Positions 1 to 8,800 of a stretch of DNA of 64,000 nucleotides are shown here, piece by piece. The DNA is from Nocardioides luteus. GTDB taxonomy: Bacteria; Actinomycetota; Actinomycetes; Propionibacteriales; Nocardioidaceae. The position numbers and the translations under genes are program-made. The stretch covers positions 29,202-93,201 of the forward strand of contig NZ_JZDQ02000026.1 in the NCBI RefSeq assembly GCF_000960475.2. Reading direction: 5' to 3'. The notes beneath the pieces were generated by a model. The model did no database searches, had not been told where the DNA came from, and worked only from the letters and a program-made list of their open reading frames with translations. Position 1 is the stretch's first letter; every line of letters begins with the position of its first letter.

Positions 1-5
1 AAGCG

Positions 6-986
6 CTATTGACCAGCGGGAACGTCGTCCGCGTTGGCCACACCGTAGGGGATGTGCACCCCGGCGATCGACTCGACCGCCTCGTCCAGGTGAGTGGTCT
101 GGTCGTCGAAGAAGATCAGCGGGCGGAGCACTTCGAGCACCCGCACCTTGTCCACGCCACCCAGGAAGAACGCCTCGTTGACGTGGACGTCCCAGGACTG
201 CAGCGACCGGATCGCCCGCTCGTGCGCCGGGGCGCCGCGGGCGGTGACCAGCGCGATCCGCAGCCGTGGCTCGTAGTCCGGGTCCTCGAGGCGGCGCTGC
301 TCCTCGATCTGCTGGATCAGGTTGAGGTCGCGCAGCAGCGGCTGCAGCGGCCCGGGCGCGAGCGGCTCGCTCTTCCGGCTCGCCTCGTAGGCCCGATACC
401 TCTCGATCCCCTCCTCGCGGAAGACCCGCTCGGAACCGTCGTCGGCGAGCACGCCGTCGAAGTCGAAGGCCACGACCACGGAGCGGTCGGTGTCGTCGTA
501 CGTCGCCGCCGACGGCAGCACATGACCGGCCGGGAAGCCCTCGCGGTTGGCCGCGATGACGTCGTCGCGGTTGCCGCTCAGGAACAGTGACATCCCGAGC
601 GCGCCGATGTAGCGGTGGGGCGAGCGGCCCTGGGTGAACACGGCCCGGGTCATCGGCAGGCCGTGGTGCTCGATCGAGCGCATCACCCGCAGCCCGGTGC
701 TGGGATCGTTGCGCGAGACCACGATCACCTCGACGAGGCCGTCGTCGACGTCGGCGGCCAGGTCGTTGAGGCTCAGCAGCCGTTTGATGAACGGGAACGC
801 GACGCCTGGTCGGAGCGGGTCGTCGATGCGCTCGTCCTGGTAGCGGCGGTAGGCCTCCTCGCCGTGCTCGCGGAAGTAGGCGTCCGACTCGGTCAGGTCG
901 AAGAGCGCGCTCGACGCGATCCCGACGACCAACCGGTCACTCAGCTCGTATCCCACGCCTGGCAACCTACCGCTCACCTCCGACAT
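6..986 (-). CDS. cytosolic 5'-nucleotidase family protein
   Basis: Resembles the 5'-nucleotidase family of vertebrate cytosolic NT5C1 (PF06189), which dephosphorylates nucleoside monophosphates such as AMP. The 326-residue protein has a HAD-like aspartate motif, FDFDGVLAD, with D175 and D177 as likely nucleophile and acid/base. Near the C-terminus are the family-typical segments ALVTARGAPAHER and FFDDQ. The start is the ATG at 984-986 (MSEVSG); the frame stays open upstream to 1094 but that extension is basic and unlike the family. It is transcribed away from the iron-permease pair and ends at the window edge. Substrate is not shown by sequence. Family assignment is confident. Confidence 0.85.
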   Translation of the reverse strand: MSEVSGRLPGVGYELSDRLVVGIASSALFDLTESDAYFREHGEEAYRRYQDERIDDPLRPGVAFPFIKRLLSLNDLAADVDDGLVEVIVVSRNDPSTGLRVMRSIEHHGLPMTRAVFTQGRSPHRYIGALGMSLFLSGNRDDVIAANREGFPAGHVLPSAATYDDTDRSVVVAFDFDGVLADDGSERVFREEGIERYRAYEASRKSEPLAPGPLQPLLRDLNLIQQIEEQRRLEDPDYEPRLRIALVTARGAPAHERAIRSLQSWDVHVNEAFFLGGVDKVRVLEVLRPLIFFDDQTTHLDEAVESIAGVHIPYGVANADDVPAGQ

Positions 987-1067
987 CGGGTGGCGGCGTG
1001 TGCGGATGACGTGTGGGTATGAAGAGGCCTGAATCGGGTACCGGAGCGCTCGGCCTAGGAGGTAGTG

Positions 1068-1526
1068 ATGTCGACGAGCGAGCGCGAGCAGCACTTCGAA
1101 CGGGAAGGCTCCGAGGGGTCACGTCACAGCGACGCGAAGACGATGCCCTCGGAGGTCACGAGCCGGGTCGGGATCTTCGACCGCTTCGCCACGCACGCGA
1201 GCACGTTCGTGTCGCGGGCATGGTTCTTCGTGATGTGCGTGCTTCTCGTGGTGATCTGGGCACCGTCCATCGTCGTGCTGCCCGATGTGGACACCTGGCA
1301 GCTGATCATCAACACGGCGACCACGATCGTCACCTTCCTGCTGGTGGCGCTTCTGCAGAACACCCAGAAGCGAGCCGACGACGCCGTTCAGCACAAGCTC
1401 AACGCCATCGCGGAGGGGCTCTCCGACCTGATGGGGCGACTGGCCCGCGACCACCCGGACCTCGGTGACGACCGCGACGAGCTGCGGCAGGCGGTGGGTC
1501 TCGAGGAACGGGAGAGCGCGGAATGA
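1068..1526 (+). CDS. low-affinity iron permease family membrane protein
   Basis: Small membrane protein of about 152 residues resembling the low-affinity iron permease family (PF04120, Fet4-like). After a charged N-terminus there are two hydrophobic segments (around AWFFVMCVLLVVIW and WQLIINTATTIVTFLLVALL). An amphipathic stretch containing QNTQKRADDAVQHKLN follows; this NTQ-and-helix region is the family signature. AGGAGG at 1057-1062 precedes both a GTG at 1065 and the ATG at 1068; ATG is preferred. Its stop overlaps the next gene by 4 bp, and that gene encodes a second protein of the same family, so the two may form a heteromer. Iron transport is a family-level inference. Confidence 0.75.
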   Translation: MSTSEREQHFEREGSEGSRHSDAKTMPSEVTSRVGIFDRFATHASTFVSRAWFFVMCVLLVVIWAPSIVVLPDVDTWQLIINTATTIVTFLLVALLQNTQKRADDAVQHKLNAIAEGLSDLMGRLARDHPDLGDDRDELRQAVGLEERESAE

Positions 1527-1897
1527 CCCGCCTCGAGCAGGAGACGCCCCACTACGTACGCGACCGCTTCTCCGCCGCTGCCCACGTGCTGGCCGGCGTG
1601 GCCGGGTCGGCCTGGGCCAGCGGGATCAGCATGGTGGTCGTCGCAGGCCTGCTGATCGCGGGCCTGGTCACCGCGTTCGCGCCGTGGTGGCACAGTCTCG
1701 TCTACGCGACCGGCTCCATCGTCAGCCTGCTGGTGCTCTTCAGCATCCAGCACACCACCAACCGGCAGACCAAGGCGATCCTGCTCAAGCTCGACCAGCT
1801 GGTCGAGGGCGTCGAGGGCGCGGACAACGACGTCATCGGGATGGAGGACCGCGACCTGGAGGACCAGGAGCACATCCGGCACCGGCACCAGCGGTAG
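1523..1897 (+). CDS. low-affinity iron permease family membrane protein, second copy
   Basis: A 124-residue protein with two membrane segments (roughly residues 33-52 and 58-76) followed by SIQHTTNRQTKAILLKLDQL. This aligns by eye with the QNTQKRADDAVQHKLN region of the preceding protein, so the pair are paralogues. ATGA overlap with the upstream gene implies translational coupling. The C-terminus is acidic, then His-rich (HIRHRHQR). Placed in the PF04120-like group by the shared motif; actual substrate is unknown. Confidence 0.75.
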   Translation: MTRLEQETPHYVRDRFSAAAHVLAGVAGSAWASGISMVVVAGLLIAGLVTAFAPWWHSLVYATGSIVSLLVLFSIQHTTNRQTKAILLKLDQLVEGVEGADNDVIGMEDRDLEDQEHIRHRHQR

Positions 1898-1921
1898 CCG
1901 GCGGCCGACCCGACGATGACG

Positions 1922-2395
1922 TCAGTCCGCGTTGGTGACGCGGAGGAACTCCTGGACGTCGAAGACGGCGCGGAAGACGCCGGCTGCCTTGGGGAGCAGG
2001 GGCGCGACCTCGGCGTAGGAGACGATCCGCGGGTCGGTGACGCGGTGCTCGACGCCGTCGTAGACGATCGTGGCCGACTTGGCGGCCAGGACGTTCTGCG
2101 CCCAGTCGACCTTCGAGGTGTAGGGCAGATTGATCACGAAGCCGTCGGGCGTCGGGAACGGGGTCACCGGGGTGGCGTACTGCTTGCCGCTGGCCCGGCC
2201 GACGTGGAGGACGACGCCGTTGGTGGCGCCTTCCGTGCCGGCGGTCTTGAGGGCCTCGGAGGCGAAACGCTTCGAGAAGGCACGGATCCGGTCCTGCAGC
2301 CACGGCGACTTGTTGCGCATGCCGATCACGAAGGCGGCGCCCGCACCCGCTACGCCGACAGCCAGCAGACCCGGGATCACTCGACTCAATCGCAT
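1922..2395 (-). CDS. nitroreductase family deazaflavin-dependent oxidoreductase
   Basis: A 157-residue protein of the Ddn/F420-dependent nitroreductase fold (split beta-barrel). It begins with an N-terminal hydrophobic helix (VIPGLLAVGVAGAGAAFVIG) that may anchor it to the membrane, as in Ddn. The core has the family pattern TNGVVLHVGRASGKQYATPV, then PDGFVINLPYTSKVDWAQN and later VEHRVTDPRIV. Members bind F420H2 and reduce varied substrates; the substrate cannot be read from sequence. It converges on the iron-permease pair. ATG start at 2395 has GAGG upstream on the minus strand. Confidence 0.8.
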   Translation of the reverse strand: MRLSRVIPGLLAVGVAGAGAAFVIGMRNKSPWLQDRIRAFSKRFASEALKTAGTEGATNGVVLHVGRASGKQYATPVTPFPTPDGFVINLPYTSKVDWAQNVLAAKSATIVYDGVEHRVTDPRIVSYAEVAPLLPKAAGVFRAVFDVQEFLRVTNAD

Positions 2396-2499
2396 GCCGC
2401 AAACCTACCTCGCACACCTGCGGCGGCTCGGGTGACAGATAGCGTGGGCGCCGTCACACTGGAGGCCTCGGCCGAACCACTGGCGAGGAAGGAGCACGG

Positions 2500-3615
2500 A
2501 TGCGGCGCTGGCTGCGCACCTCCTCGGGCACCCACCTGGGCACGGAAGCCGACCGGGCGACCTTCCGTACGCTCCACAACGCCTCGCTGGCGAGCCCCGC
2601 GCTGCGTGGCGGGCTGACCGTCGACAGCGCCGAGCGGGCCGCGCCTCATCTGCAGGCGCTCCTGGCCGCGCCGGCGCTCGCGATCACCGACACCGACGGG
2701 CTGCTCGCCTGGGAGGGCATCGGCACCCACCACCAGGACCACGTGGGCAAGCTGGCCGAGGCGACGCTCGAGCGCGGCGCGACCCGGTTCTACGACCGGG
2801 TCGACCTCGAGTGCGGCCAGGCGGGCTGCCCGCTGCACTCCGCCGTGGTCAGCCCGCTGGTCGTCGAGGACCACCTGGTCGGCACGCTGCAGGCGTACGC
2901 CCCGGACACCTCGGCGATGATGGTCCGTGCCACCGACGAGGTCGCGACCTGGGTCTCCGGCCAGCTCGAGCTCGCCGAGCTCGACGCGTCGCGGCGGCGC
3001 CTGATGGAGGCAGAGGTCCGCGCGCTGCGCGCGCAGATCAGCCCCCATTTCATCTACAACTCGCTGGGGGCGATCGCCAGCTTCGTACGCACGGATCCGG
3101 AGCGTGCCCGCGAGCTGCTGCTGGAGTTCGCGGACTTCACCCGCTACTCGTTCCGGACCCATGGCGAATACACGACGCTGTCCGAGGAGCTCCGCTCCGT
3201 GGAGCGCTATCTCCTCCTGGAGCAGGCCCGGTTCGGCGAACGGCTCTCGGTGAGGCTGTCGGTGGCGCCCGAGGTGCTGCCGATCGCGGTGCCGTTCCTG
3301 TGCCTGCAGCCGCTCGTCGAGAACGCCGTACGCCACGGCCTGGCCGACGCCCAGACCGGCCACATCTCCATCCGCGCGGCCGACAGCGGCACCGAGTGCG
3401 TCATCGAGGTCGAGGACGACGGCGCCGGCGAAGACCCCGAGAAGGTCCGCAACGCGCTGGCCGGCGGAGCCGACTCCGTCGGGCTCGGCAACGTCGACGC
3501 CCGGCTCCGCAACGCCTACGGCGACGACTACGGTCTGGTCGTCGAGACCGCGCCCGGCGCCGGCACGAAGGTCATCCTCAGAATCCCGAAGTTCGCTCCA
3601 GGAGTGCACACATGA
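2500..3615 (+). CDS. cytosolic LytS/BtsS-type sensor histidine kinase
   Basis: A 371-residue histidine kinase with no membrane segment. Residues about 20-155 look like a GAF-type sensory domain containing a CGQAGC pair (C105, C110). Then comes the His_kinase domain (PF06580) with phospho-acceptor H183 in ISPHFIYNSLG, and a GHKL ATPase domain with N box LVENAVRHG (N275), DDGAGEDP and GLGNVDARL. It overlaps the LytTR regulator gene by 4 bp (ATGA), so they form one two-component system. The same operon continues into a small membrane protein and a sodium:solute symporter, so transporter control is the likely output. The ligand is unknown; the cysteine pair could be redox- or metal-sensitive (inference). 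AGGAAGGAG precedes the ATG. Confidence 0.9.
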   Translation: MRRWLRTSSGTHLGTEADRATFRTLHNASLASPALRGGLTVDSAERAAPHLQALLAAPALAITDTDGLLAWEGIGTHHQDHVGKLAEATLERGATRFYDRVDLECGQAGCPLHSAVVSPLVVEDHLVGTLQAYAPDTSAMMVRATDEVATWVSGQLELAELDASRRRLMEAEVRALRAQISPHFIYNSLGAIASFVRTDPERARELLLEFADFTRYSFRTHGEYTTLSEELRSVERYLLLEQARFGERLSVRLSVAPEVLPIAVPFLCLQPLVENAVRHGLADAQTGHISIRAADSGTECVIEVEDDGAGEDPEKVRNALAGGADSVGLGNVDARLRNAYGDDYGLVVETAPGAGTKVILRIPKFAPGVHT

Positions 3616-4385
3616 ACGGCCGTACGACGCAGGCCTTCGCCGCCAGACAAGGGGCGCCGGGAGGCCGGCTCCGCATCCTCGTCGTCGACGACGAGCCGCC
3701 GGCGGCCGACGAGCTCTCCTACCTGCTCACCCAGGACGCCCGGGTGGCGGAGGTGCGCACGTGCCTCAACGCGACCGACGGGCTGCAGCAGTTGCAGGAG
3801 TCGAGCGTCGACGCGGTGTTCCTCGACATCCAGATGCCCGGCCTGAACGGGCTCGAGCTGGCCCGGCTGCTGGCGCGCTTCAAGACCCCGCCGGCGGTCG
3901 TGTTCGTGACCGCTCACGAGGAGCATGCGCTGGAGGCGTTCGACCTGCGCGCGGTCGACTACGTGCTCAAGCCGGTGCGTGCCGAGCGGCTGGCCGAGAC
4001 CGTCACCCGGCTGATGGGCAGCGTGCCGGAGGAGGAGCCGAGCGGCGACGTACAGATCCCGGTCGAGCTCGGCGGCGTCACCCGCTTCGTGTGGCGCTCC
4101 CAGATCACCCATGTCGAGGCGCAGGGCGACTACGCCCGCCTGCACACCGCGGACGCCTCCCACCTGGTGCGGGTCCCGCTGACCCAGCTGGAGCAGGAGT
4201 GGGCCTCCGCCCGGTTCGTACGCATCCACCGCTCGCTCCTCGTCAACCTCGCCCACGTGACCGAGGTGAGGTCGGAGGCCGGGCGCTGCTCGGTCGTCGT
4301 CGGCGGCGCCGCCCGCGGGACCGAGCTGCAGGTCAGCCGCCGCCACACCCGCCAGCTCAAGGACCTGCTCGCCCGACGCGGCTGA
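3612..4385 (+). CDS. LytTR family response regulator
   Basis: A 257-residue regulator. The receiver domain (residues about 20-137) has the acidic pocket VVDDEPP and phospho-acceptor D72 in FLDIQMPGLNG, plus conserved VTAHE and Lys in DYVLKPV. A C-terminal LytTR DNA-binding domain (about 150-255) includes THVEAQGDYARLHT, RVPLTQLEQEW and VRIHRSLLVNL, typical of that fold. Start ATG overlaps the kinase stop. It is the partner of the upstream LytS-type kinase and probably controls the downstream symporter genes; its operator could not be identified by eye. Confidence 0.92.
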   Translation: MNGRTTQAFAARQGAPGGRLRILVVDDEPPAADELSYLLTQDARVAEVRTCLNATDGLQQLQESSVDAVFLDIQMPGLNGLELARLLARFKTPPAVVFVTAHEEHALEAFDLRAVDYVLKPVRAERLAETVTRLMGSVPEEEPSGDVQIPVELGGVTRFVWRSQITHVEAQGDYARLHTADASHLVRVPLTQLEQEWASARFVRIHRSLLVNLAHVTEVRSEAGRCSVVVGGAARGTELQVSRRHTRQLKDLLARRG

Positions 4386-4404
4386 CCCAGATGACCCAGC
4401 CGAG

Positions 4405-4788
4405 ATGACAGAGCCACAACGCGTACGCGTCACCGGACCGCCCCGGCGACGCCCGGCGGTCCGCCGGGTCGACGTCGACGAGGACACCCGCCTCGGCGAG
4501 GTCTACCTCGGCTCGCTGATGCGCGCCCAGCTCTCGATCGCCGTACGCACCCTGGCGGTGCTCTTCCTAGGCGTCGGCTCGCTCCCGCTGCTCTTCTGGC
4601 TGGCTCCGGGGCTGGTCCACACGGCACCGTTCGGGGTGCCGCTCCCCTGGCTGCTCCTCGGGGTGCTGGTCTACCCGTTCCTGTTCCTCCTCGGCCGCTG
4701 GTACCTGCGCGGCGCGGAACGCAACGAGGCCAGCTATGCGGACCTGCTCCGTACCGATTCCTCGGGCTCCGAGGACGAGGCGCCATGA
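4405..4788 (+). CDS. small membrane protein preceding an SSS symporter (DUF485-like role)
   Basis: A 127-residue protein with a basic/acidic cytosolic N-terminus and two membrane helices (around residues 46-66 and 79-98), ending in an acidic tail. It overlaps the next gene, a sodium:solute symporter, by 4 bp. In many bacteria acetate-type symporters are preceded by a small two-helix DUF485 protein; this one occupies that position and has that topology but is divergent. The region after the second helix (LGRWYLRGAERNEASYADLL) is reminiscent of DUF485 tails. Function is inferred from position and topology. Confidence 0.65.
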   Translation: MTEPQRVRVTGPPRRRPAVRRVDVDEDTRLGEVYLGSLMRAQLSIAVRTLAVLFLGVGSLPLLFWLAPGLVHTAPFGVPLPWLLLGVLVYPFLFLLGRWYLRGAERNEASYADLLRTDSSGSEDEAP

Positions 4789-6314
4789 CCTTCGACTCCG
4801 CCCCCGCGATCGTCGCGGTCACGCTGGTCACCCTGGCGACGCTGACGATCGGCACCTGGGGGCTGCGGTTCAGCCGCACCACGAGCGACTTCTACGTCGC
4901 CTCGCGGTCGGTGCGGCCCGGGCTCAACGCGAGCGCCATCGGCGGCGAGTATCTCTCGGCCGCCTCCTTCCTCGGCGTCGCCGGGCTGGTGTTCACCTCC
5001 GGCGCGGAGATGCTCTGGTATCCGATCGGCTGGACCGCCGGCTATCTCGTGCTGCTGACCCTGGTCGCCGCACCTCTCCGCAGGTCAGGGGCGTACACCC
5101 TGCCCGACTTCGCCGAGGAGCGACTGGCCTCGAGGGGCGTGCGGCGGCTCTGCTCGCTCCTGGTCGTGACCATCGGCTGGCTCTATCTGCTGCCTCAGCT
5201 GCAGGGCGCTGGGCTGACCCTGGAGCTGGTCGCGGGCGCACCTCGCTGGGTGGGGCCGGTGCTGGTCGGGACTGTCGTGCTGGTCAGCGTCTTCTCCGGC
5301 GGGATGCGCTCGATCACGTTCGTGCAGGCCTTCCAGTACTGGCTCAAGCTGACCGCTCTGCTGGTGCCGGTCGGGGTCCTGGTCGCGGTCTGGGGCCACG
5401 ACGGCGCACCCCGCGCCACCGACCTCAGCCAGACCTGGTCGCTGCCGATGGGCACCGACGGCTCGGCCGGCCTCTACGCCACCTACTCCCTGATCGCGGC
5501 GACCTTCCTCGGCACCATGGGCCTGCCGCACGTCGGCGTCCGCTTCTACACCAACCCCGACGGCCGCGCCGCCCGCCGCACCACCCTGGTCGTGCTGGCC
5601 CTCCTCGGCGTCTTCTACCTGCTGCCGCCGATCCTCGGGCTGCTCGGCCGGGTGTACGCCGCCAGCCCCTCCTCCGCCGACACCCTGGTGCTCGAGCTCC
5701 CCCGCCTGATGGTTCCCGGCTGGGCCGGCGACGCCCTGACCGGGCTCGTCTGCGCGGGCGCCTTCGCGGCCTTCCTGTCGACCTCGTCCGGCCTCGCGAT
5801 CGCCGTCTCCGGGGTGCTCTCCCAGGACGTGGTCGTGCCGTGGCTGCGCCGCCGGGGCAGCCGGTTCGGCGGAGTCGCCGCCTTCCGGATCGCCTCGCTG
5901 GTCGCCGTCATCGTCCCGGTCACCGGCGCCCTACTGACCCCGAGCGTCGGCGTCGCCCGCGGTGTCGCGCTCGCCTTCGCGCTCGCCGCCGCCACCTTCT
6001 GCCCGCTGCTCCTGCTCGGCATCTGGTGGCGCCGGCTCACCGCCTACGGCGCCGCGACCGGGCTGGTCACCGGCCTGATCACCACCGGGACGGCCGTGAT
6101 CGTCACGATCAGTGGGTGGCGTACGGATACCTGGGCCGACGTCGCCCTCACCCAGCCGGCGCTGTGGGCGGTGCCGCTCTCGTTCGCGGTGATGATGGCG
6201 GTCAGCCTCGCCACCGCGGCCCACGTCCCCGCCCACACCACGCGGCTTCTCGTACGCCTCCACACCCCCGAGCCGACGATCGAGCCCGCCGTCACACCTG
6301 CGCTGCAGCGCTGA
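4785..6314 (+). CDS. sodium:solute symporter (cation acetate symporter type)
   Basis: A 509-residue SSS-family transporter with about 13 hydrophobic segments. Family landmarks include FYVASRSVRPGLNASAIGGEYLSAASFLG near the N-terminus, SGGMRSITFVQAFQYWLK mid-protein, GLPHVGVRFYTNPDG and AAFLSTSSGLAIAVSGVLSQD. These match the ActP/MctC subgroup that moves acetate, propionate or pyruvate with a cation. It is the last gene of the LytS-LytTR operon. A second ActP-type transporter lies 2.5 kb downstream, so the two may serve different concentrations or substrates. The exact monocarboxylate is not determinable here. Confidence 0.88.
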   Translation: MTFDSAPAIVAVTLVTLATLTIGTWGLRFSRTTSDFYVASRSVRPGLNASAIGGEYLSAASFLGVAGLVFTSGAEMLWYPIGWTAGYLVLLTLVAAPLRRSGAYTLPDFAEERLASRGVRRLCSLLVVTIGWLYLLPQLQGAGLTLELVAGAPRWVGPVLVGTVVLVSVFSGGMRSITFVQAFQYWLKLTALLVPVGVLVAVWGHDGAPRATDLSQTWSLPMGTDGSAGLYATYSLIAATFLGTMGLPHVGVRFYTNPDGRAARRTTLVVLALLGVFYLLPPILGLLGRVYAASPSSADTLVLELPRLMVPGWAGDALTGLVCAGAFAAFLSTSSGLAIAVSGVLSQDVVVPWLRRRGSRFGGVAAFRIASLVAVIVPVTGALLTPSVGVARGVALAFALAAATFCPLLLLGIWWRRLTAYGAATGLVTGLITTGTAVIVTISGWRTDTWADVALTQPALWAVPLSFAVMMAVSLATAAHVPAHTTRLLVRLHTPEPTIEPAVTPALQR

Positions 6315-6430
6315 GTGGGCCCACACAGACGACGACTCGAAACCCTCGCGACGTCGGCGTCCTCGTCGCTATTCTGACGAACCGTCTTGGCTTGCGCACA
6401 TGCTCCTCGACGTCGACCCGGGAGGCGAGG

Positions 6431-8257
6431 ATGGCTGAGAACGCCGTGACGCAACCGCCGCCCGTGGAGCAGGCCGACGACGAGGTCGCGGGCCCGTTGA
6501 GCATATACGTGGTGACGGCCGCCGGCCTGCTGGGCGCAGGGCACGCGGTCGCGGGGCGCGAGATCGACGGAGTCGGGGACCTGGCTCTGGCGGTGCTCGT
6601 GACGCTGGCCGGAGTCTTCGTCGGGCTCCTCCTGGGCGTGCTCGTCGGCGTGGGGCTCGTGGCGATCGACATCGTCGCGGTCGCGCCGGGGATCACGTGG
6701 TGGCGCGGACGACGGTTCGGCCGGGTCGTAGCACTCGTCGTCCTGCTGTGGACGCCGATCATCACCGCCCTGCTCTGGTGGTGGCCCGACCGATTCCTCC
6801 CCGCCGGCCTGGTCGCGGGCTTCGGGTCCTGGGCCGTCTTCCTGGCCCACCGGCGCTTCGGTGAGTCGGAGCATCGCGTCGTCCGGGCGATCCCGCACCT
6901 CGGCGGGGTCGCGGTCGTCACCCTCGTCGGCGAGCAGGTCTTCTTCGGCAATCTGCTCTCGACGACGTACGTCGCGCCGGTGCTCTTCGGGGTCGCCGGG
7001 TGGCTCTCCTGGTGCGGCTGGCGGGCGATGCGCACGGATCGGCGGCTGGCGGTGCGGGCCGCGGCCGACATCGTCTGGTCGGTCCAGCTCGGCCTGCTGC
7101 TGACCCTGGTGCTGGTGTGGCTGGCCACGGTCCTCACCCTCAGCCCGACCCAGGTCACTGCGATCCGGGCCGTGCTGGAGAGGACGCAGACGCTGACCGG
7201 GGTGCACTGGGCGTACTGGCTGACGGCCTACGTCGCCCTCGCCGTGAGCAGCTTCCTCGTCCTGCGGTGGCCGCAGCGGTTCGGCGAGACCCGGTTGCTG
7301 CCCATGTCCGGCGTGCTCGGCATCGGGAAGCGGACGCTGGCCGGGATCAACATCGCCCTGATGGTCTCGCTGGTCTTCACCATCACCGCGGTGCCCGTCT
7401 CCGAGGGCGTGTGGAAGCGGCAGGTCGAGGAGCGCTACGCCCTCGAGACGCGACATGTCCGGCACGCGGCGGGCGAGGAGGCGGCGTACCAGCAGATCCA
7501 CCAGTACGTCACCGCGAACCGCCGCGCCGCGGACAAGCTCGCGCCCGTCGTCGAGGCCGTCCACGAGGCCGCGCCCACCGAGCCGGGTGAGCCGGTCTCG
7601 GAGAGCGCCCTGGGCATCGCCCGGCAGCTCGGCCGGTTCCAGGCAGCGACCCTCGACCTGGAGGACCCGGACGACCCGGCCCCGGAGAACGACACCGACC
7701 TGCCCGGCGATCCGGACGTGAGCGAGGCGTTCGACGAGCTCGCCGAGGTCCAGCAGGCCACGACGCAGCAGGAGGCGCGGGCCGGCCGGTTCGCGGACGC
7801 CGCCGCGGCCGCCCTCGCCGGCGCCCTCGACATCCCCGACCTCGGACGCAGCGAGGTCGTCCACATCCTCCGTGCCTATGTCGGCGGGCTGGTCGAGGAC
7901 GGTCCGGTGCGGGACCTCTTCTACCGCTGGGCGCGCGACGGCGGGACCGCTCCGCCCGCGGTCGGCCGGCTGGTCTCCGTCGACCTGCCCGCCCTCTACG
8001 CCGCCGGCTACGAGCTGACCCGGAGGGCGGCGGTCCGCGCGGGCGTGGACGTGTGGGCGTTCACCGCGACGTACGGCCTCGGGCTCACCATGCCGGGCGA
8101 GTCCCCGGAGATGGCCGAGATCGTGATCCTCGCTCGCCAGAACCACCACCTCAGCCACAGCAGCAGTCCGTGCCCGGGATGCGTCCACCCGCACGAGGGC
8201 GGAGGCACCCGGACCGGCGAGGGCGGCAGGCCCAGTGGCGGCGGGCGGCGCGGGTAG
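6431..8257 (+). CDS. hypothetical multi-pass membrane protein with Cys/His tail
   Basis: Not recognised. The 608-residue protein begins at an ATG (MAENAV) with GGAGGCGAGG directly upstream; the frame is open further upstream but overlaps the symporter gene out of frame. About ten membrane segments fill residues 20-330. They are followed by a long soluble region rich in Ala, Glu and Arg containing REVEERYALETRHVRH-like helix and an acidic linker (DPDDPAPENDTDLPGD). A final C-terminal part has a CPGC-VHPHE motif that could bind a metal, and a Gly-rich end. It lies between two acetate-type transporter operons but has its own promoter-sized gap of 116 bp. Confidence 0.7.
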   Translation: MAENAVTQPPPVEQADDEVAGPLSIYVVTAAGLLGAGHAVAGREIDGVGDLALAVLVTLAGVFVGLLLGVLVGVGLVAIDIVAVAPGITWWRGRRFGRVVALVVLLWTPIITALLWWWPDRFLPAGLVAGFGSWAVFLAHRRFGESEHRVVRAIPHLGGVAVVTLVGEQVFFGNLLSTTYVAPVLFGVAGWLSWCGWRAMRTDRRLAVRAAADIVWSVQLGLLLTLVLVWLATVLTLSPTQVTAIRAVLERTQTLTGVHWAYWLTAYVALAVSSFLVLRWPQRFGETRLLPMSGVLGIGKRTLAGINIALMVSLVFTITAVPVSEGVWKRQVEERYALETRHVRHAAGEEAAYQQIHQYVTANRRAADKLAPVVEAVHEAAPTEPGEPVSESALGIARQLGRFQAATLDLEDPDDPAPENDTDLPGDPDVSEAFDELAEVQQATTQQEARAGRFADAAAAALAGALDIPDLGRSEVVHILRAYVGGLVEDGPVRDLFYRWARDGGTAPPAVGRLVSVDLPALYAAGYELTRRAAVRAGVDVWAFTATYGLGLTMPGESPEMAEIVILARQNHHLSHSSSPCPGCVHPHEGGGTRTGEGGRPSGGGRRG

Positions 8258-8359
8258 ACCCGCCACTCGACGCACGATTTCGACCGCTCATCGCGCGACG
8301 ACGCCGTCCACCGAATGACCGCGCGCTACCCCACGACGAGCAGGGCGGACGACCCCTAA

Positions 8360-8375
8360 TGTGACTGCGATCACA
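8360..8375. promoter_or_regulatory. perfect CRP/GlxR-type site upstream of the acetate symporter operon
   Basis: TGTGA-CTGCGA-TCACA, a perfect match to the TGTGA-N6-TCACA consensus of CRP-family regulators. It is centred about 80 bp before the DUF485 gene start. A CRP homologue with the canonical recognition-helix residues is encoded at 19041-19718. Direct sequence match; regulation is inferred. Confidence 0.75.
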
Positions 8376-8387
8376 CGTCGCCCGTCC

Positions 8388-8413
8388 CTGGTCTCGACAG
8401 GCTCGACCACCAG
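8388..8413. repeat. CTGGT...ACCAG extragenic palindrome
   Basis: CTGGTCTCGA followed by CAGGC and TCGACCACCAG forms an imperfect dyad (arms CTGGT/ACCAG and an inner TCGA/TCGA). This type of short sequence (GTCTCGACAGGCTCGACC) is, from memory, a common dispersed intergenic repeat in related actinobacteria; only one copy was seen in this window. It sits between the CRP site and the DUF485 start. Confidence 0.4.
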
Positions 8414-8448
8414 AAGCCAGGACGGCCTCGTCAACGAAAGGGTTAACC

Positions 8449-8799
8449 GTGAGCGCTGAAGCACACGACCAAGCCCACCGGCACGACCCGGTCTACGACA
8501 GCCTGCACGCCACGGCGGAGTTTCGCGCTCTGCGGTCGGCGTACCGGAAGTTCGTCTTCCCGGCCACGGTGGCATTCCTGGCTTGGTATCTCCTCTACGT
8601 CTTCTGCTCCAACTGGGCCGACGGCTTCATGGACACCAAGCTGGTCGGCAACATCAACGTCGCTTTGGTGTTCGGACTCCTGCAGTTCGTGACCACCTTC
8701 GGCATCGCGTACCTCTACGCCAACTACTCCAACAAGCACCTCGACCCGCTGGCTCGGAAGCTCGACGAGGAATACGAGATCGAGAAGAGGAAGGCCTGA
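8449..8799 (+). CDS. DUF485 family membrane protein (YjcH-like)
   Basis: A 116-residue protein with the DUF485 pattern: TAEFRALRSAYRKFVFPATV, a first membrane helix with LAWYLLYVF, the linker DGFMDTKLVGNINVALVFGL, and a second helix ending AYLYANYSNKHLDPLA. Such proteins are encoded directly before acetate/monocarboxylate symporters (YjcH-ActP in E. coli). The GTG start at 8449 follows GAAAGGGTTAACC. One base separates its stop from the actP-like gene. A perfect CRP-type site lies upstream. Confidence 0.92.
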   Translation: MSAEAHDQAHRHDPVYDSLHATAEFRALRSAYRKFVFPATVAFLAWYLLYVFCSNWADGFMDTKLVGNINVALVFGLLQFVTTFGIAYLYANYSNKHLDPLARKLDEEYEIEKRKA

Positions 8800-8800
8800 C

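Noticed and set aside
4736..6430. Open plus-strand frame continuous with the 608-residue membrane protein
   Set aside because: It overlaps the symporter gene out of frame and is Arg/Pro-rich; a good ribosome-binding site precedes ATG 6431.
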